From: an uncultured Candidatus Saccharibacteria bacterium
GTDB lineage: Bacteria; Patescibacteriota; Saccharimonadia; Saccharimonadales; Saccharimonadaceae
DNA: 48,332 nt
Direction: 5' to 3'
Assembly (NCBI GenBank): GCA_947166405.1
Contig: CAMVEA010000004.1
Span: 1-48,332, forward strand
Below the pieces are notes generated by a model. It did not search any database. It worked only from the letters and a program-made list of their open reading frames with translations, and was not told the origin of the DNA. Both the position numbers and the translations under genes were made by a program. Below are positions 24,944 through 34,388 of this stretch, one piece after another (the first letter of the stretch is position 1; every line of letters begins with the position of its first letter).

Positions 24944-26756
24944 CTTTCTCATCCAACATATAGTATTTTTTTCTTGAATAATTTGGATTGTAAAATTCAT
25001 CGTTTTCAATTCTATTTTTCCATTTTTTTCGCATAAAATCTTGCTCATCATCAAAGCGTTTCTTTTTCTCTGGAGAATCATCTTTTCCTCTAGATTTAGA
25101 TTCATAATGATAGAGTTTTATCATTGGCAAAACAACATTATAGTAGCCTTTTTCGAGCAACTTTAGATTAAAATCAACATCATTATATGCCACTTTAAGC
25201 TCTTCTTCCATCCCCCCTACCTCATTCCATTTCTTTTTACTAACCACCAGACATGCCGCCGTCACAGCGCTATAATCAAATGGCACCGACAAACGCCCAC
25301 CCCAAGACACCTTTTCACCTTCTTCACCACAAAACACATGCGATGCTACTCCAAGACCAAGCACAACACCCGCGTGCTGGACAGTCCCATCCGGATACAA
25401 AAGTTTTGCCCCAACCGCACCTATATGTTTTTGCATAGCATAGCCCACCATCATACCCAACCAATTTGAGGAAATCACTTCTATATCATTATTAAGCAAT
25501 ACAAGATAATCACCCGCAGATTTTTTTACCGCCATATTATTAATCTTTGCATAATTGAATTCATAATCAGCTTTTAATACTTTGAAATTGTTAAACCTCT
25601 TTTTGTATTCATCAAATAACTCAAAACTTTCTTTTTCTACACTATTATTATCAACCACAATCACTTCATAATTTGAATAATCCGTTTTTTCATAAACCGA
25701 TTCCAAGCATTTCCTCGTCATTTCTGCTTTGTCCTTCATCGGCACAATAATAGATACTTTTGGTTCAATATCAATCTTATATTCAATATAATAATATGGA
25801 CAGTTATCTGCAATTTTCGCTTCCCCTTTAATACCTCTACGCCTTAATGCATCTTCTAGCGCCAGCCTTCCCCTCTCAAGAGCGTAGTCTTTATTCTCCA
25901 TTGTTACTGCGGTAGAACCCTTCACCATCCGCCAATGATACAAGACCTTGGGGATATGATGTATTCTATCCGTTTGCTCAGTAAATCTTAAATACAAATC
26001 ATAATCTTGCGCCCCCTCAAACCCAACTCTAAACCCCCCAATTTTATCTACAATACTTTTTCTTAAAACGCCCAAATGCGATATATAATTACTGCTCAAT
26101 AGCGAATCAGGTGCCCAATCAGATTTAAAATTAGGATCGCAACGCCTTCCACGTTCAGTTATCTTATCTTCGTCCGAATAAACCATGTCTATCTTTTTAT
26201 CATTATCTAATACCTTGGCAACCTCATAAAGAGCATTTTCAGATAACAAATCATCATTATCCATTAATACAATGTATTCTCCGCTCGCCATTGCTAAAGC
26301 ATCGTTTGTCGCACGTGAAATATGCCCATTTTGTTTTCGATATTTTATCTTAATTTTCTCATTTCCTTCATATTCCTTCAAAACTCCTAGCGTCTCCCTC
26401 GAAGTCGAAGCATCGTCGACCACACAAATCTCATAATTATCATACTCTTGTTTCAACACCGAATCCAAGCATTCCCTTAAATACTTTCCCTTCACATTAT
26501 AAACTGGAATCAAAACGGAAAACAAAGGCCGATATTTCAACTCTTCATATTCACCACCTGCCTCTCCATATTTCAACCATTCATTATAATCTTCAATGTC
26601 AAGTGGGTTCAACAAAGATTTATTTACAATTATTCTTCCAAAATTACCTATTTTCTTCTTTAAAACCCTCGGCGGTACCAAAAAATGATAATCTCTCCAC
26701 AAAGACATTATTCCATGTCGCAACAGAATCGCAGTTTTTTTCATCTTTTTTATCAT
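24936..26756 (-). CDS. Tandem GT2 glycosyltransferase (two catalytic domains)
   Basis: About 606 residues with two GT-A domains. The first (from about 78) has FSVLIPVYNVKGKYLRECLD, CVVDDASTS and VLMDNDDLLS. The second (from about 335) has VSIIVPMKDKAEMTRKCLES, VVDNNSVE, VLLNNDIEV and AYNDVDFNLKLLEKGY. This double layout is typical of O-antigen or rhamnan-type polymerising enzymes. The start at 26756 is chosen because an upstream start at 26777 precedes the -10 box. The message is nearly leaderless. Confidence 0.87.
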   Translation of the reverse strand: MIKKMKKTAILLRHGIMSLWRDYHFLVPPRVLKKKIGNFGRIIVNKSLLNPLDIEDYNEWLKYGEAGGEYEELKYRPLFSVLIPVYNVKGKYLRECLDSVLKQEYDNYEICVVDDASTSRETLGVLKEYEGNEKIKIKYRKQNGHISRATNDALAMASGEYIVLMDNDDLLSENALYEVAKVLDNDKKIDMVYSDEDKITERGRRCDPNFKSDWAPDSLLSSNYISHLGVLRKSIVDKIGGFRVGFEGAQDYDLYLRFTEQTDRIHHIPKVLYHWRMVKGSTAVTMENKDYALERGRLALEDALRRRGIKGEAKIADNCPYYYIEYKIDIEPKVSIIVPMKDKAEMTRKCLESVYEKTDYSNYEVIVVDNNSVEKESFELFDEYKKRFNNFKVLKADYEFNYAKINNMAVKKSAGDYLVLLNNDIEVISSNWLGMMVGYAMQKHIGAVGAKLLYPDGTVQHAGVVLGLGVASHVFCGEEGEKVSWGGRLSVPFDYSAVTAACLVVSKKKWNEVGGMEEELKVAYNDVDFNLKLLEKGYYNVVLPMIKLYHYESKSRGKDDSPEKKKRFDDEQDFMRKKWKNRIENDEFYNPNYSRKKYYMLDEKDG

Positions 26757-26765
26757 TACGATATG

Positions 26766-26771
26766 ATTATA
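26766..26771 (-). promoter_or_regulatory. -10 element of the glycosyltransferase operon
   Basis: TGT-TATAAT on the minus strand (TATAAT at 26771-26766) ends 9 bp before the ATG at 26756, placing the transcript start within about 3 nt of the start codon. Confidence 0.6.
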
Positions 26772-26829
26772 ACACACAAACGATCATTCTAATTGACCAG
26801 TCTTCATATTTCACTGCCTGGTCCACAAT

Positions 26830-26857
26830 TTGACTTTTTCCTTCTATTTGATATAAT
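26830..26857 (+). promoter_or_regulatory. prs promoter (leaderless)
   Basis: A -35 TTGACT (26830-26835), 16-bp spacer and extended -10 TGA-TATAAT (26852-26857) precede the ATG at 26866 by 8 bp. The transcript should begin at the ATG. No ribosome site is present. Confidence 0.75.
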
Positions 26858-26865
26858 ACCCATCA

Positions 26866-27855
26866 ATGATAGTTAAAGATTTCAGTATTGTTAGTGGGGG
26901 CGTTTACCCAGAATTGGCAGAAGCCATTGCCAAAGAACTAGAGCAAAAGCTCTTATCTACCGAGTTAAAACGTTTCGCCAACGGCGAACGCTATGTTAGA
27001 TATGAGGAGTCAGTTCGCCAAAAGAACTTATTCATTATACAATCCTTCTCCGAAGTGAATGGCTATTCATTAAACGATGCCTTCATGGAACTATTGCTAT
27101 TGGTCGATGCCGCAAGACGCGCATCCGCCAACGAGATTACAGCAGTACTTCCTATCCTCCCATATGCCCGTCAAGACAGGAAGGCCCGCAACCGTGAACC
27201 TATTTCCACATCAGTTATTCTTCGAACTCTAGAAAACATCGGCGTAGATCGAATCATAACAGTTGACCTCCATTCTGCACAAACCCAAGCCATCTTTAAT
27301 CGTCCTTTTGACCATCTCATAGCTTCACCCATCATCAGCAAGACACTCCGCAAGCTCACCGCCAAGAACAAGTCATCATACATATTAGTCTCTCCTGATG
27401 CAGGCCGCGCCAAAGAAACAGAATCATACGCCGACGAGCTTGGCCTAGATTACGTCCACCTCCCCAAAACACGGGATCGTCAAAACTCATCACATATCAA
27501 CCGCCCAGCCAAAATCACCGGAGTCCAAGACAAAAGATGCATCATCATTGACGACATGATCGACACAGGTGGCACCCTAATCACCGCCGCCAACACTCTC
27601 AAAGATTCAGGAGCCAAAGACATCATCGTCGCCACAACTCACGGAATCCTCTCCAACAACGCAGCAGAGCGGTTCGACAAATCCCCAATCTCCAAACTCT
27701 ATATCATAGACACAATTTCGCAAAAACAAAACAAAGCCATACTAAAAGACAAGCTCGAAATAATGCCAATCGCACCGCTCATGGCAAAAGCCATCAAGAG
27801 AATTGCCTTAGGCGAATCACTAGACTTCATGTTTAACGGCAAAAACAACAAGTAG
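26866..27855 (+). CDS. prs: Ribose-phosphate pyrophosphokinase
   Basis: Makes PRPP from ribose 5-phosphate and ATP, the entry to nucleotide synthesis. It has 329 residues. DLHSAQTQAIF contains the metal-binding His region, YARQDRKARNREPIS is the flexible ATP loop, and IIIDDMIDTGGTLITAA is the PRPP-binding loop. It is a lone plus-strand gene between two minus-strand glycan operons, and its own promoter is a clear leaderless example. The 70-bp gap after it holds no obvious terminator. Confidence 0.95.
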   Translation: MIVKDFSIVSGGVYPELAEAIAKELEQKLLSTELKRFANGERYVRYEESVRQKNLFIIQSFSEVNGYSLNDAFMELLLLVDAARRASANEITAVLPILPYARQDRKARNREPISTSVILRTLENIGVDRIITVDLHSAQTQAIFNRPFDHLIASPIISKTLRKLTAKNKSSYILVSPDAGRAKETESYADELGLDYVHLPKTRDRQNSSHINRPAKITGVQDKRCIIIDDMIDTGGTLITAANTLKDSGAKDIIVATTHGILSNNAAERFDKSPISKLYIIDTISQKQNKAILKDKLEIMPIAPLMAKAIKRIALGESLDFMFNGKNNK

Positions 27856-27925
27856 TCAACTATAGCTAACTACAATCCCATCATACTAAAAAACAACCCA
27901 ACCATATCAAATCAGCTTAACACGA

Positions 27926-29929
27926 TTAACTCTTCTTAAAAGCAATCCTATTCTTAATCACCCTAATCGCTTTTCCTGGATGCCTCACGCCTTTTTTAAT
28001 ATAATCACGCTTCCTAAGTGGAGCCACAGCTCTACTGCCCAAATACGCCTCGAGCTTTTTCTTATGATTATTCCACTGTGTCTCCTCCTCAATCCCCTGC
28101 ACTATATAAGCATCCTTCCACATAGCCCTATGAATTTTCTCCAAAAATTCATCATAATGCGCAAAGATGTAATCCTCCTCATAGCTATCCAAATACATAT
28201 TTTTATTATTCGTATAAATTACGCTATTAGATAGTTCCGCAAATTCAATCAAATCCTCATAATCACGACGCTCAATCATCCTTTGGTAATTCGCGAGACA
28301 TTCATCAACACTTATATCCTCTAAATACTCAGCATACACTAAATACTTTTCAATTAATCCAATCGCTGCTTCTTGCAAACATTTCACTTTATCAGCATAA
28401 TCCTCATCGTCATCCAGAACAGCCACAATTTTACTGTTTTTTTCTTCCAATTTCACAGTTGTACCATGTGGAGCCGAAAAAACAAATTCATACATCATTG
28501 GAATATCAAATATTTTTGCATAACGGTTGTTCGGCATAGCCTCGTCAAAAGCATATCCCAATGAATTACTTAAAATATCAACTTTGTTGGTAGGAATAGT
28601 CCCAAAATAATAACCAAATACCTGCTTACCAGTCATTAACGCTATTGACTCCTGAATACTTCCGCCCCAACCAACATCCATAATATTTACTTTTTCATAG
28701 CCTAAAAGCCCTTCTTGTTTCAAATACTTTAAAACCTTTTTTTCAGCACTCTTTAATTCAGTCTCAATATCGTCATATATATATTTCAAAAAACCTTTTA
28801 TATTATAAAAACAATCCATGCCAACCGTATCAGTCTTTTTCTTAAACCCAAAAACCTTCAAAGTATCTTTATACTTCTCATATTCCAAATCCAAATTCTT
28901 TAGAATATCCCCAATTGTCACCTTATAATCATAACTATCATTTACTGCCGACAAAAAACTGATCGTCTCATCTTTCGTCTTATGAAGCAAAGCAGGAAGC
29001 TGAAATGATTTTCGGGAACAATACAAGTAATGCGTATCAATCTTTACCTTATATTTCTCTTTAAACATATCATAAACTTTCTTAATTATATAGCCATCCC
29101 TAGCCAAGAAAAACAAGTTATCCTTATCCTTAGTCAATTCAAAAAGCCAATTCGTAAAACCATAGTAAATCGGAGAAGCATACAAAACACCAAATTTTTC
29201 CCAATAAGCAACTTCTGCACCAGAATACAAATAATTATTCTGTATACCTCTCATAATCCTAGCCTCGATGCTTTTAGGTTTATCGAGTTTATCCTCGCTC
29301 CTGACGTTCTTACACAAAACGGCCTCAATCCCAAATTCTTTCGCCTTTTCATAATCACTTACTCGATTATCTCCAAAATGAACCCATTTATTCTTATCCA
29401 AACCCTCCTTTTCCAAAACGATTTCATATAGTTCAGTCGTGCCCTTGCTTCCATGTTGTTCACAAGAAACATAAATCGGAACATCCTTATACCCCACCTT
29501 CTTCAAAAAGCCCCTTATCACGTTGCTCGACAAATACATATCACTTATTAAAATGACCTTCTTCTTATTCTTCAATGCATAATCAAATATTTTCTTCATA
29601 AATGGATTAACATCCATAAACTCCAATTCCAATTCCAACTCTCGTTTTTTTATTTTATCGACATCTATCTCTGGCTCCCTCTTGCCAATCAAGTCATAAA
29701 TCTCATCAAGAGTAGTCTCATATTTATTCTCTTCACATCTAGAATTAGCCTCACATTCAGTTCTAAGCTTCAAGAAATCCACTTTCGGATATTTTTTCGA
29801 AATCTCTTTTGACATAATCCTAAAAATATCAGTCGGCTCATAGGTATTCCTGAGAATCAATGTATCAAAAATATCAAACGACACCACATCTTTTTTGTCA
29901 ACTTTTTTTCTTATTCTTTCTAAATCCAT
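27926..29929 (-). CDS. HAD-superfamily hydrolase with large C-terminal domain (COG5610-like)
   Basis: A 667-residue protein. Residues 1-200 form a HAD domain: VSFDIFDTLIL is motif I with nucleophile Asp19, ILISDMYLS is motif II, and HFGDNRVSDYEKA is motif IV. Motif I has Phe at the position where phosphatases keep the second Asp, as in some dehalogenase-type HADs, so the reaction is uncertain. The C-terminal ~450 residues match the uncharacterised region found with this HAD type in polysaccharide loci (LFFLARDGYIIKKVYD, NIMDVGWGGSIQESI). It overlaps the upstream gene by 32 bp. It likely takes part in building or modifying the capsule-like glycan. Confidence 0.72.
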   Translation of the reverse strand: MDLERIRKKVDKKDVVSFDIFDTLILRNTYEPTDIFRIMSKEISKKYPKVDFLKLRTECEANSRCEENKYETTLDEIYDLIGKREPEIDVDKIKKRELELELEFMDVNPFMKKIFDYALKNKKKVILISDMYLSSNVIRGFLKKVGYKDVPIYVSCEQHGSKGTTELYEIVLEKEGLDKNKWVHFGDNRVSDYEKAKEFGIEAVLCKNVRSEDKLDKPKSIEARIMRGIQNNYLYSGAEVAYWEKFGVLYASPIYYGFTNWLFELTKDKDNLFFLARDGYIIKKVYDMFKEKYKVKIDTHYLYCSRKSFQLPALLHKTKDETISFLSAVNDSYDYKVTIGDILKNLDLEYEKYKDTLKVFGFKKKTDTVGMDCFYNIKGFLKYIYDDIETELKSAEKKVLKYLKQEGLLGYEKVNIMDVGWGGSIQESIALMTGKQVFGYYFGTIPTNKVDILSNSLGYAFDEAMPNNRYAKIFDIPMMYEFVFSAPHGTTVKLEEKNSKIVAVLDDDEDYADKVKCLQEAAIGLIEKYLVYAEYLEDISVDECLANYQRMIERRDYEDLIEFAELSNSVIYTNNKNMYLDSYEEDYIFAHYDEFLEKIHRAMWKDAYIVQGIEEETQWNNHKKKLEAYLGSRAVAPLRKRDYIKKGVRHPGKAIRVIKNRIAFKKS

Positions 29930-31511
29930 ACTTTTTCCTTTTAAAATTTAACGCTCTAAGAACCGCTGTCATTTTCCAAGAGTAAGAATCCACCATCCCC
30001 TCAATCTCCTTTCTCAAGGCAACATTCTGCTCCTTACAATCATTGATTATACCACTTAATTGGTTATTTTCTTCTCTTTTTTCTCTTAATTCTTTTTCTA
30101 TTTCCTTTTTCTTTAAACTATCAGCTTCAAGCAATGATATATAATTCTCTAAATCAAACGATTCAACATACAGAGATTCATTGTAATAATGCAATTTTTT
30201 CTTCAAGCGCACATTCCCACATGGCATTTTATACAAAAAAACGTCCTGTCTATCCGCCCCAAAAATAATTTTTAAAAACCCAGAGAAAGCATAACTATCA
30301 CCTTTCTCCAAAGCTATACACTTTTTTCCGCAATAATCATCGCAATACCTTTTAACAATACTAAAATCCTCATCTTCTTCAACTACTTGATAATACTTCT
30401 TATAATCTTTAACATAATACTTCATCATTTGACAAAACAAACTATAATCCACATCAATCAGCTTAATTTTTTGTAACATTTTACCATTTTTAATACTATC
30501 AAGATATTTTACAATAGCAAAAATTTTGTTAATATCACAATACGCAGTATCTATCCCTTTATCAAAATTAATAATCTCATTTATTATTCCCTGCAAGCCA
30601 TACACCGAAGTAGACCAGTTTGTTATGCCCTTTTCAAATTTCCCATTTACCAAATAAGGCAACAATTCTGACGGCATATGTCGCTCAATTACCACCGCAT
30701 CACTAAACCATTTCTGATAATCCGGTTGTTTATCCGATGGGTGAGGCTTTATAAATAAAGCCTCCGATTCATCTCTGAAATAATCCACCAAGAAAGTAAA
30801 AAACTTTCTTTGTTCTTCCAAAGTCATAAAGCCCATATTATTATAATGCCACGTGAGTAAGATATCCTTTTTATTCCTCCCCAAATCATATCGTTTACAA
30901 TGATAGATTTGCAGTATTTTATCGATGTCCTTTTGGCTTAACTTCCTCAAGTTTTTCTTTACAGAAAAATCAACACAGTTCGTCTTATCAAAACCGACTC
31001 TTTGGCTGTCATAATCACAATAAATTCCTAAAACATATTCCGACCCACCACCCAAATTCAACTTTTTAACAATTTTATACCTATTTATATTTTCATCCTT
31101 TATTATTTCCATCAATAAAGCTTGGTTAGAATAAGAGCCACTAGCATCTTCAAAAAAATAATATTTTAGTTGGCTCGAAACCAAATATACTCCCAAAGAA
31201 TCGACATCCTGACCAACATAGATATTATTACATCCACGTATATAACTGCCATACTTTTTTTCAATCTTATTACGTATCAGTCTAATCTCTTTTTCAATAC
31301 TCACCTGTTTACTGTGAGAAAAAATGACTTCCTCGAAAACAATAACATCATCAAAAAATCCTACATTTTTAACATTTTCTATAATTGAAGGATTATTGTC
31401 CACCAAAAAACTCGACAAAAACAATACAGCCTTAGACGATTTATTCAAAATGGTTTTATGAATAATACACTCCAAAAGCTGATAATTTGTCATTGCATAA
31501 TACAGGTCCAT
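29898..31511 (-). CDS. Polysialyltransferase-like glycosyltransferase with coiled-coil tail
   Basis: A 537-residue protein. MDLYYAMTNYQLLECI, LFIKPHPSDKQPDY and TNWSTSVYGL match the layout of polysialyltransferase/GT52-like capsule enzymes, where the His-Pro motif binds CMP. Residues ~455-500 are a Glu/Lys/Asn-rich coiled coil, and the tail DSYSWKMTAVLRALNF is a motif often ending capsule glycosyltransferases. A CMP-activated sugar donor would agree with the KdsB-like enzyme two genes upstream. The assignment rests on motifs only. Confidence 0.6.
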   Translation of the reverse strand: MDLYYAMTNYQLLECIIHKTILNKSSKAVLFLSSFLVDNNPSIIENVKNVGFFDDVIVFEEVIFSHSKQVSIEKEIRLIRNKIEKKYGSYIRGCNNIYVGQDVDSLGVYLVSSQLKYYFFEDASGSYSNQALLMEIIKDENINRYKIVKKLNLGGGSEYVLGIYCDYDSQRVGFDKTNCVDFSVKKNLRKLSQKDIDKILQIYHCKRYDLGRNKKDILLTWHYNNMGFMTLEEQRKFFTFLVDYFRDESEALFIKPHPSDKQPDYQKWFSDAVVIERHMPSELLPYLVNGKFEKGITNWSTSVYGLQGIINEIINFDKGIDTAYCDINKIFAIVKYLDSIKNGKMLQKIKLIDVDYSLFCQMMKYYVKDYKKYYQVVEEDEDFSIVKRYCDDYCGKKCIALEKGDSYAFSGFLKIIFGADRQDVFLYKMPCGNVRLKKKLHYYNESLYVESFDLENYISLLEADSLKKKEIEKELREKREENNQLSGIINDCKEQNVALRKEIEGMVDSYSWKMTAVLRALNFKRKKYGFRKNKKKS

Positions 31512-31512
31512 C

Positions 31513-32016
31513 TTACGTCTCCAGTTTCAATAAATACTCACATAATTCCCGCACCGCGCCATGCCCACCATCATACTTTGATACATAATCTGAAATTTCC
31601 TTCACCTCCCCCATCGCATTCTTTGGACACACGGCAATCCGACACATTTTCATCGCATCCAAATCATTAATATCGTCACCTATAAAGGCAATCTCGTCTA
31701 AGGATAAACCCAATTCATTTGTCACCTCAATCAATTTAGATTTCTTATCCTCAACATTCATATACACATGCTCAATGTTCATTTCGCTCGCTCTGATTTT
31801 CACAATATTAGATTCTCTTCCTGTAATAATTATCGGAATAATACCATTCTTCACCAACTGCCTAACACCAACAGCATCATGCGCCCAAAATGCTTTCATT
31901 ATCTCACCATTATTACCTATATAAATACGCCCGTCAGTCAAAGTCCCATCCACATCCAACACTAAAGCTTTAATTTGACCACCACCCACCTTATTATCAC
32001 TATTACTAAGATTCAT
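31513..32016 (-). CDS. KdsC/YrbI-type phosphatase
   Basis: HAD phosphatase of 167 residues. ALVLDVDGTLTDGRI has both Asp of motif I, IIITGRESNIVKIRA is motif II, and IAFIGDDINDLDAM is motif IV. The family removes phosphate from 8-phospho Kdo or 9-phospho nonulosonic acids and is tetrameric without a cap domain. It overlaps the KdsB-like gene by 11 bp, so dephosphorylation and CMP activation act in sequence. Confidence 0.88.
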   Translation of the reverse strand: MNLSNSDNKVGGGQIKALVLDVDGTLTDGRIYIGNNGEIMKAFWAHDAVGVRQLVKNGIIPIIITGRESNIVKIRASEMNIEHVYMNVEDKKSKLIEVTNELGLSLDEIAFIGDDINDLDAMKMCRIAVCPKNAMGEVKEISDYVSKYDGGHGAVRELCEYLLKLET

Positions 32017-32743
32017 TTTTGCCCTTAATTATTTCTCTTACTCTCTCCAGGTCTTTTTTCGTATCAACCGATAAAGTCGTAGCATTAGTCATAACAAATA
32101 ATAATTTATGCCCATTTTCAATAAATCTAAATTCATCAATATCCTCTATACTCTCCAGAAAGCCCCTTTTAGTCTTTCCACAAAACTCCAAAGCTTTTTT
32201 CGTAAAACATTGTACTCCCACAAATTTCTTCAACTGATAGTCCGATCTTCCTTTCGGAAACGGTATTGGACTTCTTGCCAAATATAACCCATAGCTATTC
32301 ATATCTGTAGCTATCTTAATCTTAGAAGTATCAAAAGCATCAATGGGCTCCGAAAGCACCATCATTCCATTAGCAGCATAACTCGAATTTGGATCCACGC
32401 TTTTATCGGGTATCAAATCTTCTATGCATGAACTTTCTATCAAAGGTTCATCCCCATTAACATTTATGTAAAAATCCGCATCAACTTTCGTAGAAGCCTC
32501 ATAAAGTCTATCCAAATGCGTTTTATGCTCTACTGACGTCATTATCGTTTTTATCCCAAACCCTTTACAAACACTTTCTATCCTTTTATCGTCAGTAGCG
32601 ACGTAGACCTCATTTATCCTTTTTACCTTTTTTGCCTGTTCATATACCCACCAAATCATCGGTTTTCCACAAATGTCAGCCAAAGGCTTACCAGGAAACC
32701 TCGACGAACCGTAGCGAGCTGGAATAATTGCAACAATCTTCAT
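32006..32743 (-). CDS. KdsB-like CMP-sugar acid cytidylyltransferase
   Basis: A 245-residue enzyme. PARYGSSRFPGKPLADI is the CTP-binding motif, and NVNGDEPLI supplies the metal-binding Asp. It resembles 3-deoxy-manno-octulosonate cytidylyltransferase and should attach CMP to a 2-keto-3-deoxy sugar acid. No LPS genes are visible and the envelope appears monoderm-like, so the sugar is more likely part of a surface polymer than lipid A core. GGAGG lies just before the ATG. Confidence 0.87.
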   Translation of the reverse strand: MKIVAIIPARYGSSRFPGKPLADICGKPMIWWVYEQAKKVKRINEVYVATDDKRIESVCKGFGIKTIMTSVEHKTHLDRLYEASTKVDADFYINVNGDEPLIESSCIEDLIPDKSVDPNSSYAANGMMVLSEPIDAFDTSKIKIATDMNSYGLYLARSPIPFPKGRSDYQLKKFVGVQCFTKKALEFCGKTKRGFLESIEDIDEFRFIENGHKLLFVMTNATTLSVDTKKDLERVREIIKGKNES

Positions 32744-32750
32744 AGTCCTC

Positions 32751-34313
32751 CTACATATTCCTCGATGGAGTAATACTCTCTATTACCATTCCATCCCTTA
32801 ATATTTTAATATTATCTTTAATAGTTTTATTAAGCTCATTCACATAATTACTGTCTAACAGTAGTTCAAGAGAACTTTTATAGAAATTACCTTCTGTATT
32901 ATAACCATCAAAACCAGCCAGAGCAACTTCCCGAGCCCCCACATCTTTCAATATATTAAGCATCATCAACAAAGCATTATCCGAAACTCCACTGCCCCTA
33001 GCCAAGTATGAACCATAATTAAAAACAAGGCGTCTTTCTCCCGACTTCAATCCCATGTTCGAAGTAAGAAGTAATACCCCATCTCCTTCGTTCAAATCAA
33101 CGTCCCTATATCGTTTCTTATTACTGAAAAAAACCGCATCTCCTTCAATATCATACTTACCATTTACACCTATCACACATGGTTTTTCCTTTTTAATATA
33201 TTCATCGATTTTACTATTATATTTCTTTAACGTTTTTCCAGGTCCAATCAACAAAACCTTTCTACCATCTATAATTTCCATTAATTGCTTTTTGCTTTTT
33301 TCATCATCTATTATTTTATTATTATGAACATTATATAAATCCCGAGCATATTCCAAATCAAATTCCGCCTTTTTATCATCACTTATCATATCAATCAATT
33401 GTTTTATGTCACCAGAATCCTGCGTTTTTCTTTCCATAAAAGACAATATATAAGAAGGATGAACTCCATATACTCCAGATAGATAATAAGGCAAAGAATA
33501 CCCCCAGTTATTCCTTTCCTTGATTTCTAAAATCACATTATCCGCCACAGCCAATATTGCATCAATATTATAATCCTTCTTATATCTTCTATTTAAATAA
33601 CCCATCATTAATTCCGTAGGTAGATTACCAGCCCCTCTTCCCATTCCAAATATAGACGTATCTATTATAATTCGCCTTTTTTCATCCACACTTTCTATAA
33701 ACCTTATAGCATTTGCATAGGCATTCTGTAGATTATTATGCGCATGAAATGAAACCGCTATTTCCTTGTCAAGCACAACATCAAATAATCTCGCCACTTC
33801 ATCCACATCTTCAGGAGTCATCTGACCAAAAGTATCCACCACCGCAACACTAACAGGTTTCAGCTCATTGCATATCCTCAATAGCTCGATCAACTCACTC
33901 TTAGAATAAGACATCGTCACTGTTGGCTGGACAAACACTTTATAGCCTTTTTGCATCGCTACCCTAATCTTCTCAAAACCAACCTCTGCATGTTTCTTGT
34001 GAAATGATATCCTCAGATAACACTCATCATTCGGCGCAACAGGAAGCCTACGTATATCATACTTTTCCCCCAACAGCATCAAGATATTTCCCTTCTTTTG
34101 CTTCGTCAGCTTAGACAACTCATCAAAAGAACGATATTCGGTCTTATTTACATCAGCTGAATCCTTATCGTCCAAATAACCATACTCAATTAAATCTACC
34201 TTACTATTCTTTAAACCGTCTATAATATTCGAAATGTTTTTTTCACCAAAATCATTCCCATTCACATATCCACCATCTCTTAGAGTACAATCAAGTAATT
34301 CAATACTTCGCAT
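32751..34313 (-). CDS. HMGL-type DRE-TIM aldolase fused to a Rossmann-like domain
   Basis: A 520-residue protein and first gene of its operon. Residues 1-~290 are a DRE-TIM metallolyase barrel: LLDCTLRDGGYVNG gives the metal Asp and Arg, and SFHAHNNLQNA gives the two metal His. Relatives include 4-hydroxy-2-oxovalerate aldolase and HMG-CoA lyase. Residues ~350-510 (VLLIGPGKTLKKY, CVIGVNGKY, VALAGFDGY) form a second nucleotide- or sugar-binding-like domain reminiscent of DUF115/GT42 proteins. With KdsB- and KdsC-like genes next to it and no KdsA or NeuB, it may be the carbon-carbon bond-forming step. That function is inferred. Confidence 0.7.
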   Translation of the reverse strand: MRSIELLDCTLRDGGYVNGNDFGEKNISNIIDGLKNSKVDLIEYGYLDDKDSADVNKTEYRSFDELSKLTKQKKGNILMLLGEKYDIRRLPVAPNDECYLRISFHKKHAEVGFEKIRVAMQKGYKVFVQPTVTMSYSKSELIELLRICNELKPVSVAVVDTFGQMTPEDVDEVARLFDVVLDKEIAVSFHAHNNLQNAYANAIRFIESVDEKRRIIIDTSIFGMGRGAGNLPTELMMGYLNRRYKKDYNIDAILAVADNVILEIKERNNWGYSLPYYLSGVYGVHPSYILSFMERKTQDSGDIKQLIDMISDDKKAEFDLEYARDLYNVHNNKIIDDEKSKKQLMEIIDGRKVLLIGPGKTLKKYNSKIDEYIKKEKPCVIGVNGKYDIEGDAVFFSNKKRYRDVDLNEGDGVLLLTSNMGLKSGERRLVFNYGSYLARGSGVSDNALLMMLNILKDVGAREVALAGFDGYNTEGNFYKSSLELLLDSNYVNELNKTIKDNIKILRDGMVIESITPSRNM

Positions 34314-34330
34314 CAGAATCTCCTATTAAT

Positions 34331-34359
34331 AGAATACCACAAAACAACCAATCTTTCAA
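34331..34359 (-). promoter_or_regulatory. Promoter of the aldolase-kdsB-kdsC operon
   Basis: Minus-strand -35 TTGAAA (34359-34354), 17-bp spacer and extended -10 TGG-TATTCT (34336-34331). AGGAG precedes the ATG at 34313. Confidence 0.6.
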
Positions 34360-34388
34360 ATTTGTCACTCCAAACAGCTAACAATAAA

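Noticed and set aside
24944-25105. N-terminal extension of the GT4-like enzyme
   Set aside because: It would overlap the tandem GT2 gene by 170 bp and does not look like a GT-B start; the ATG at 24943 overlaps the upstream stop in the usual coupled way.
31513-32743. KdsB/KdsC as evidence of LPS and a Gram-negative outer membrane
   Set aside because: No lpx, waa or lpt genes are seen, and LCP, SipW and TasA-like genes suggest a single-membrane envelope; these enzyme families also serve capsule sugars.
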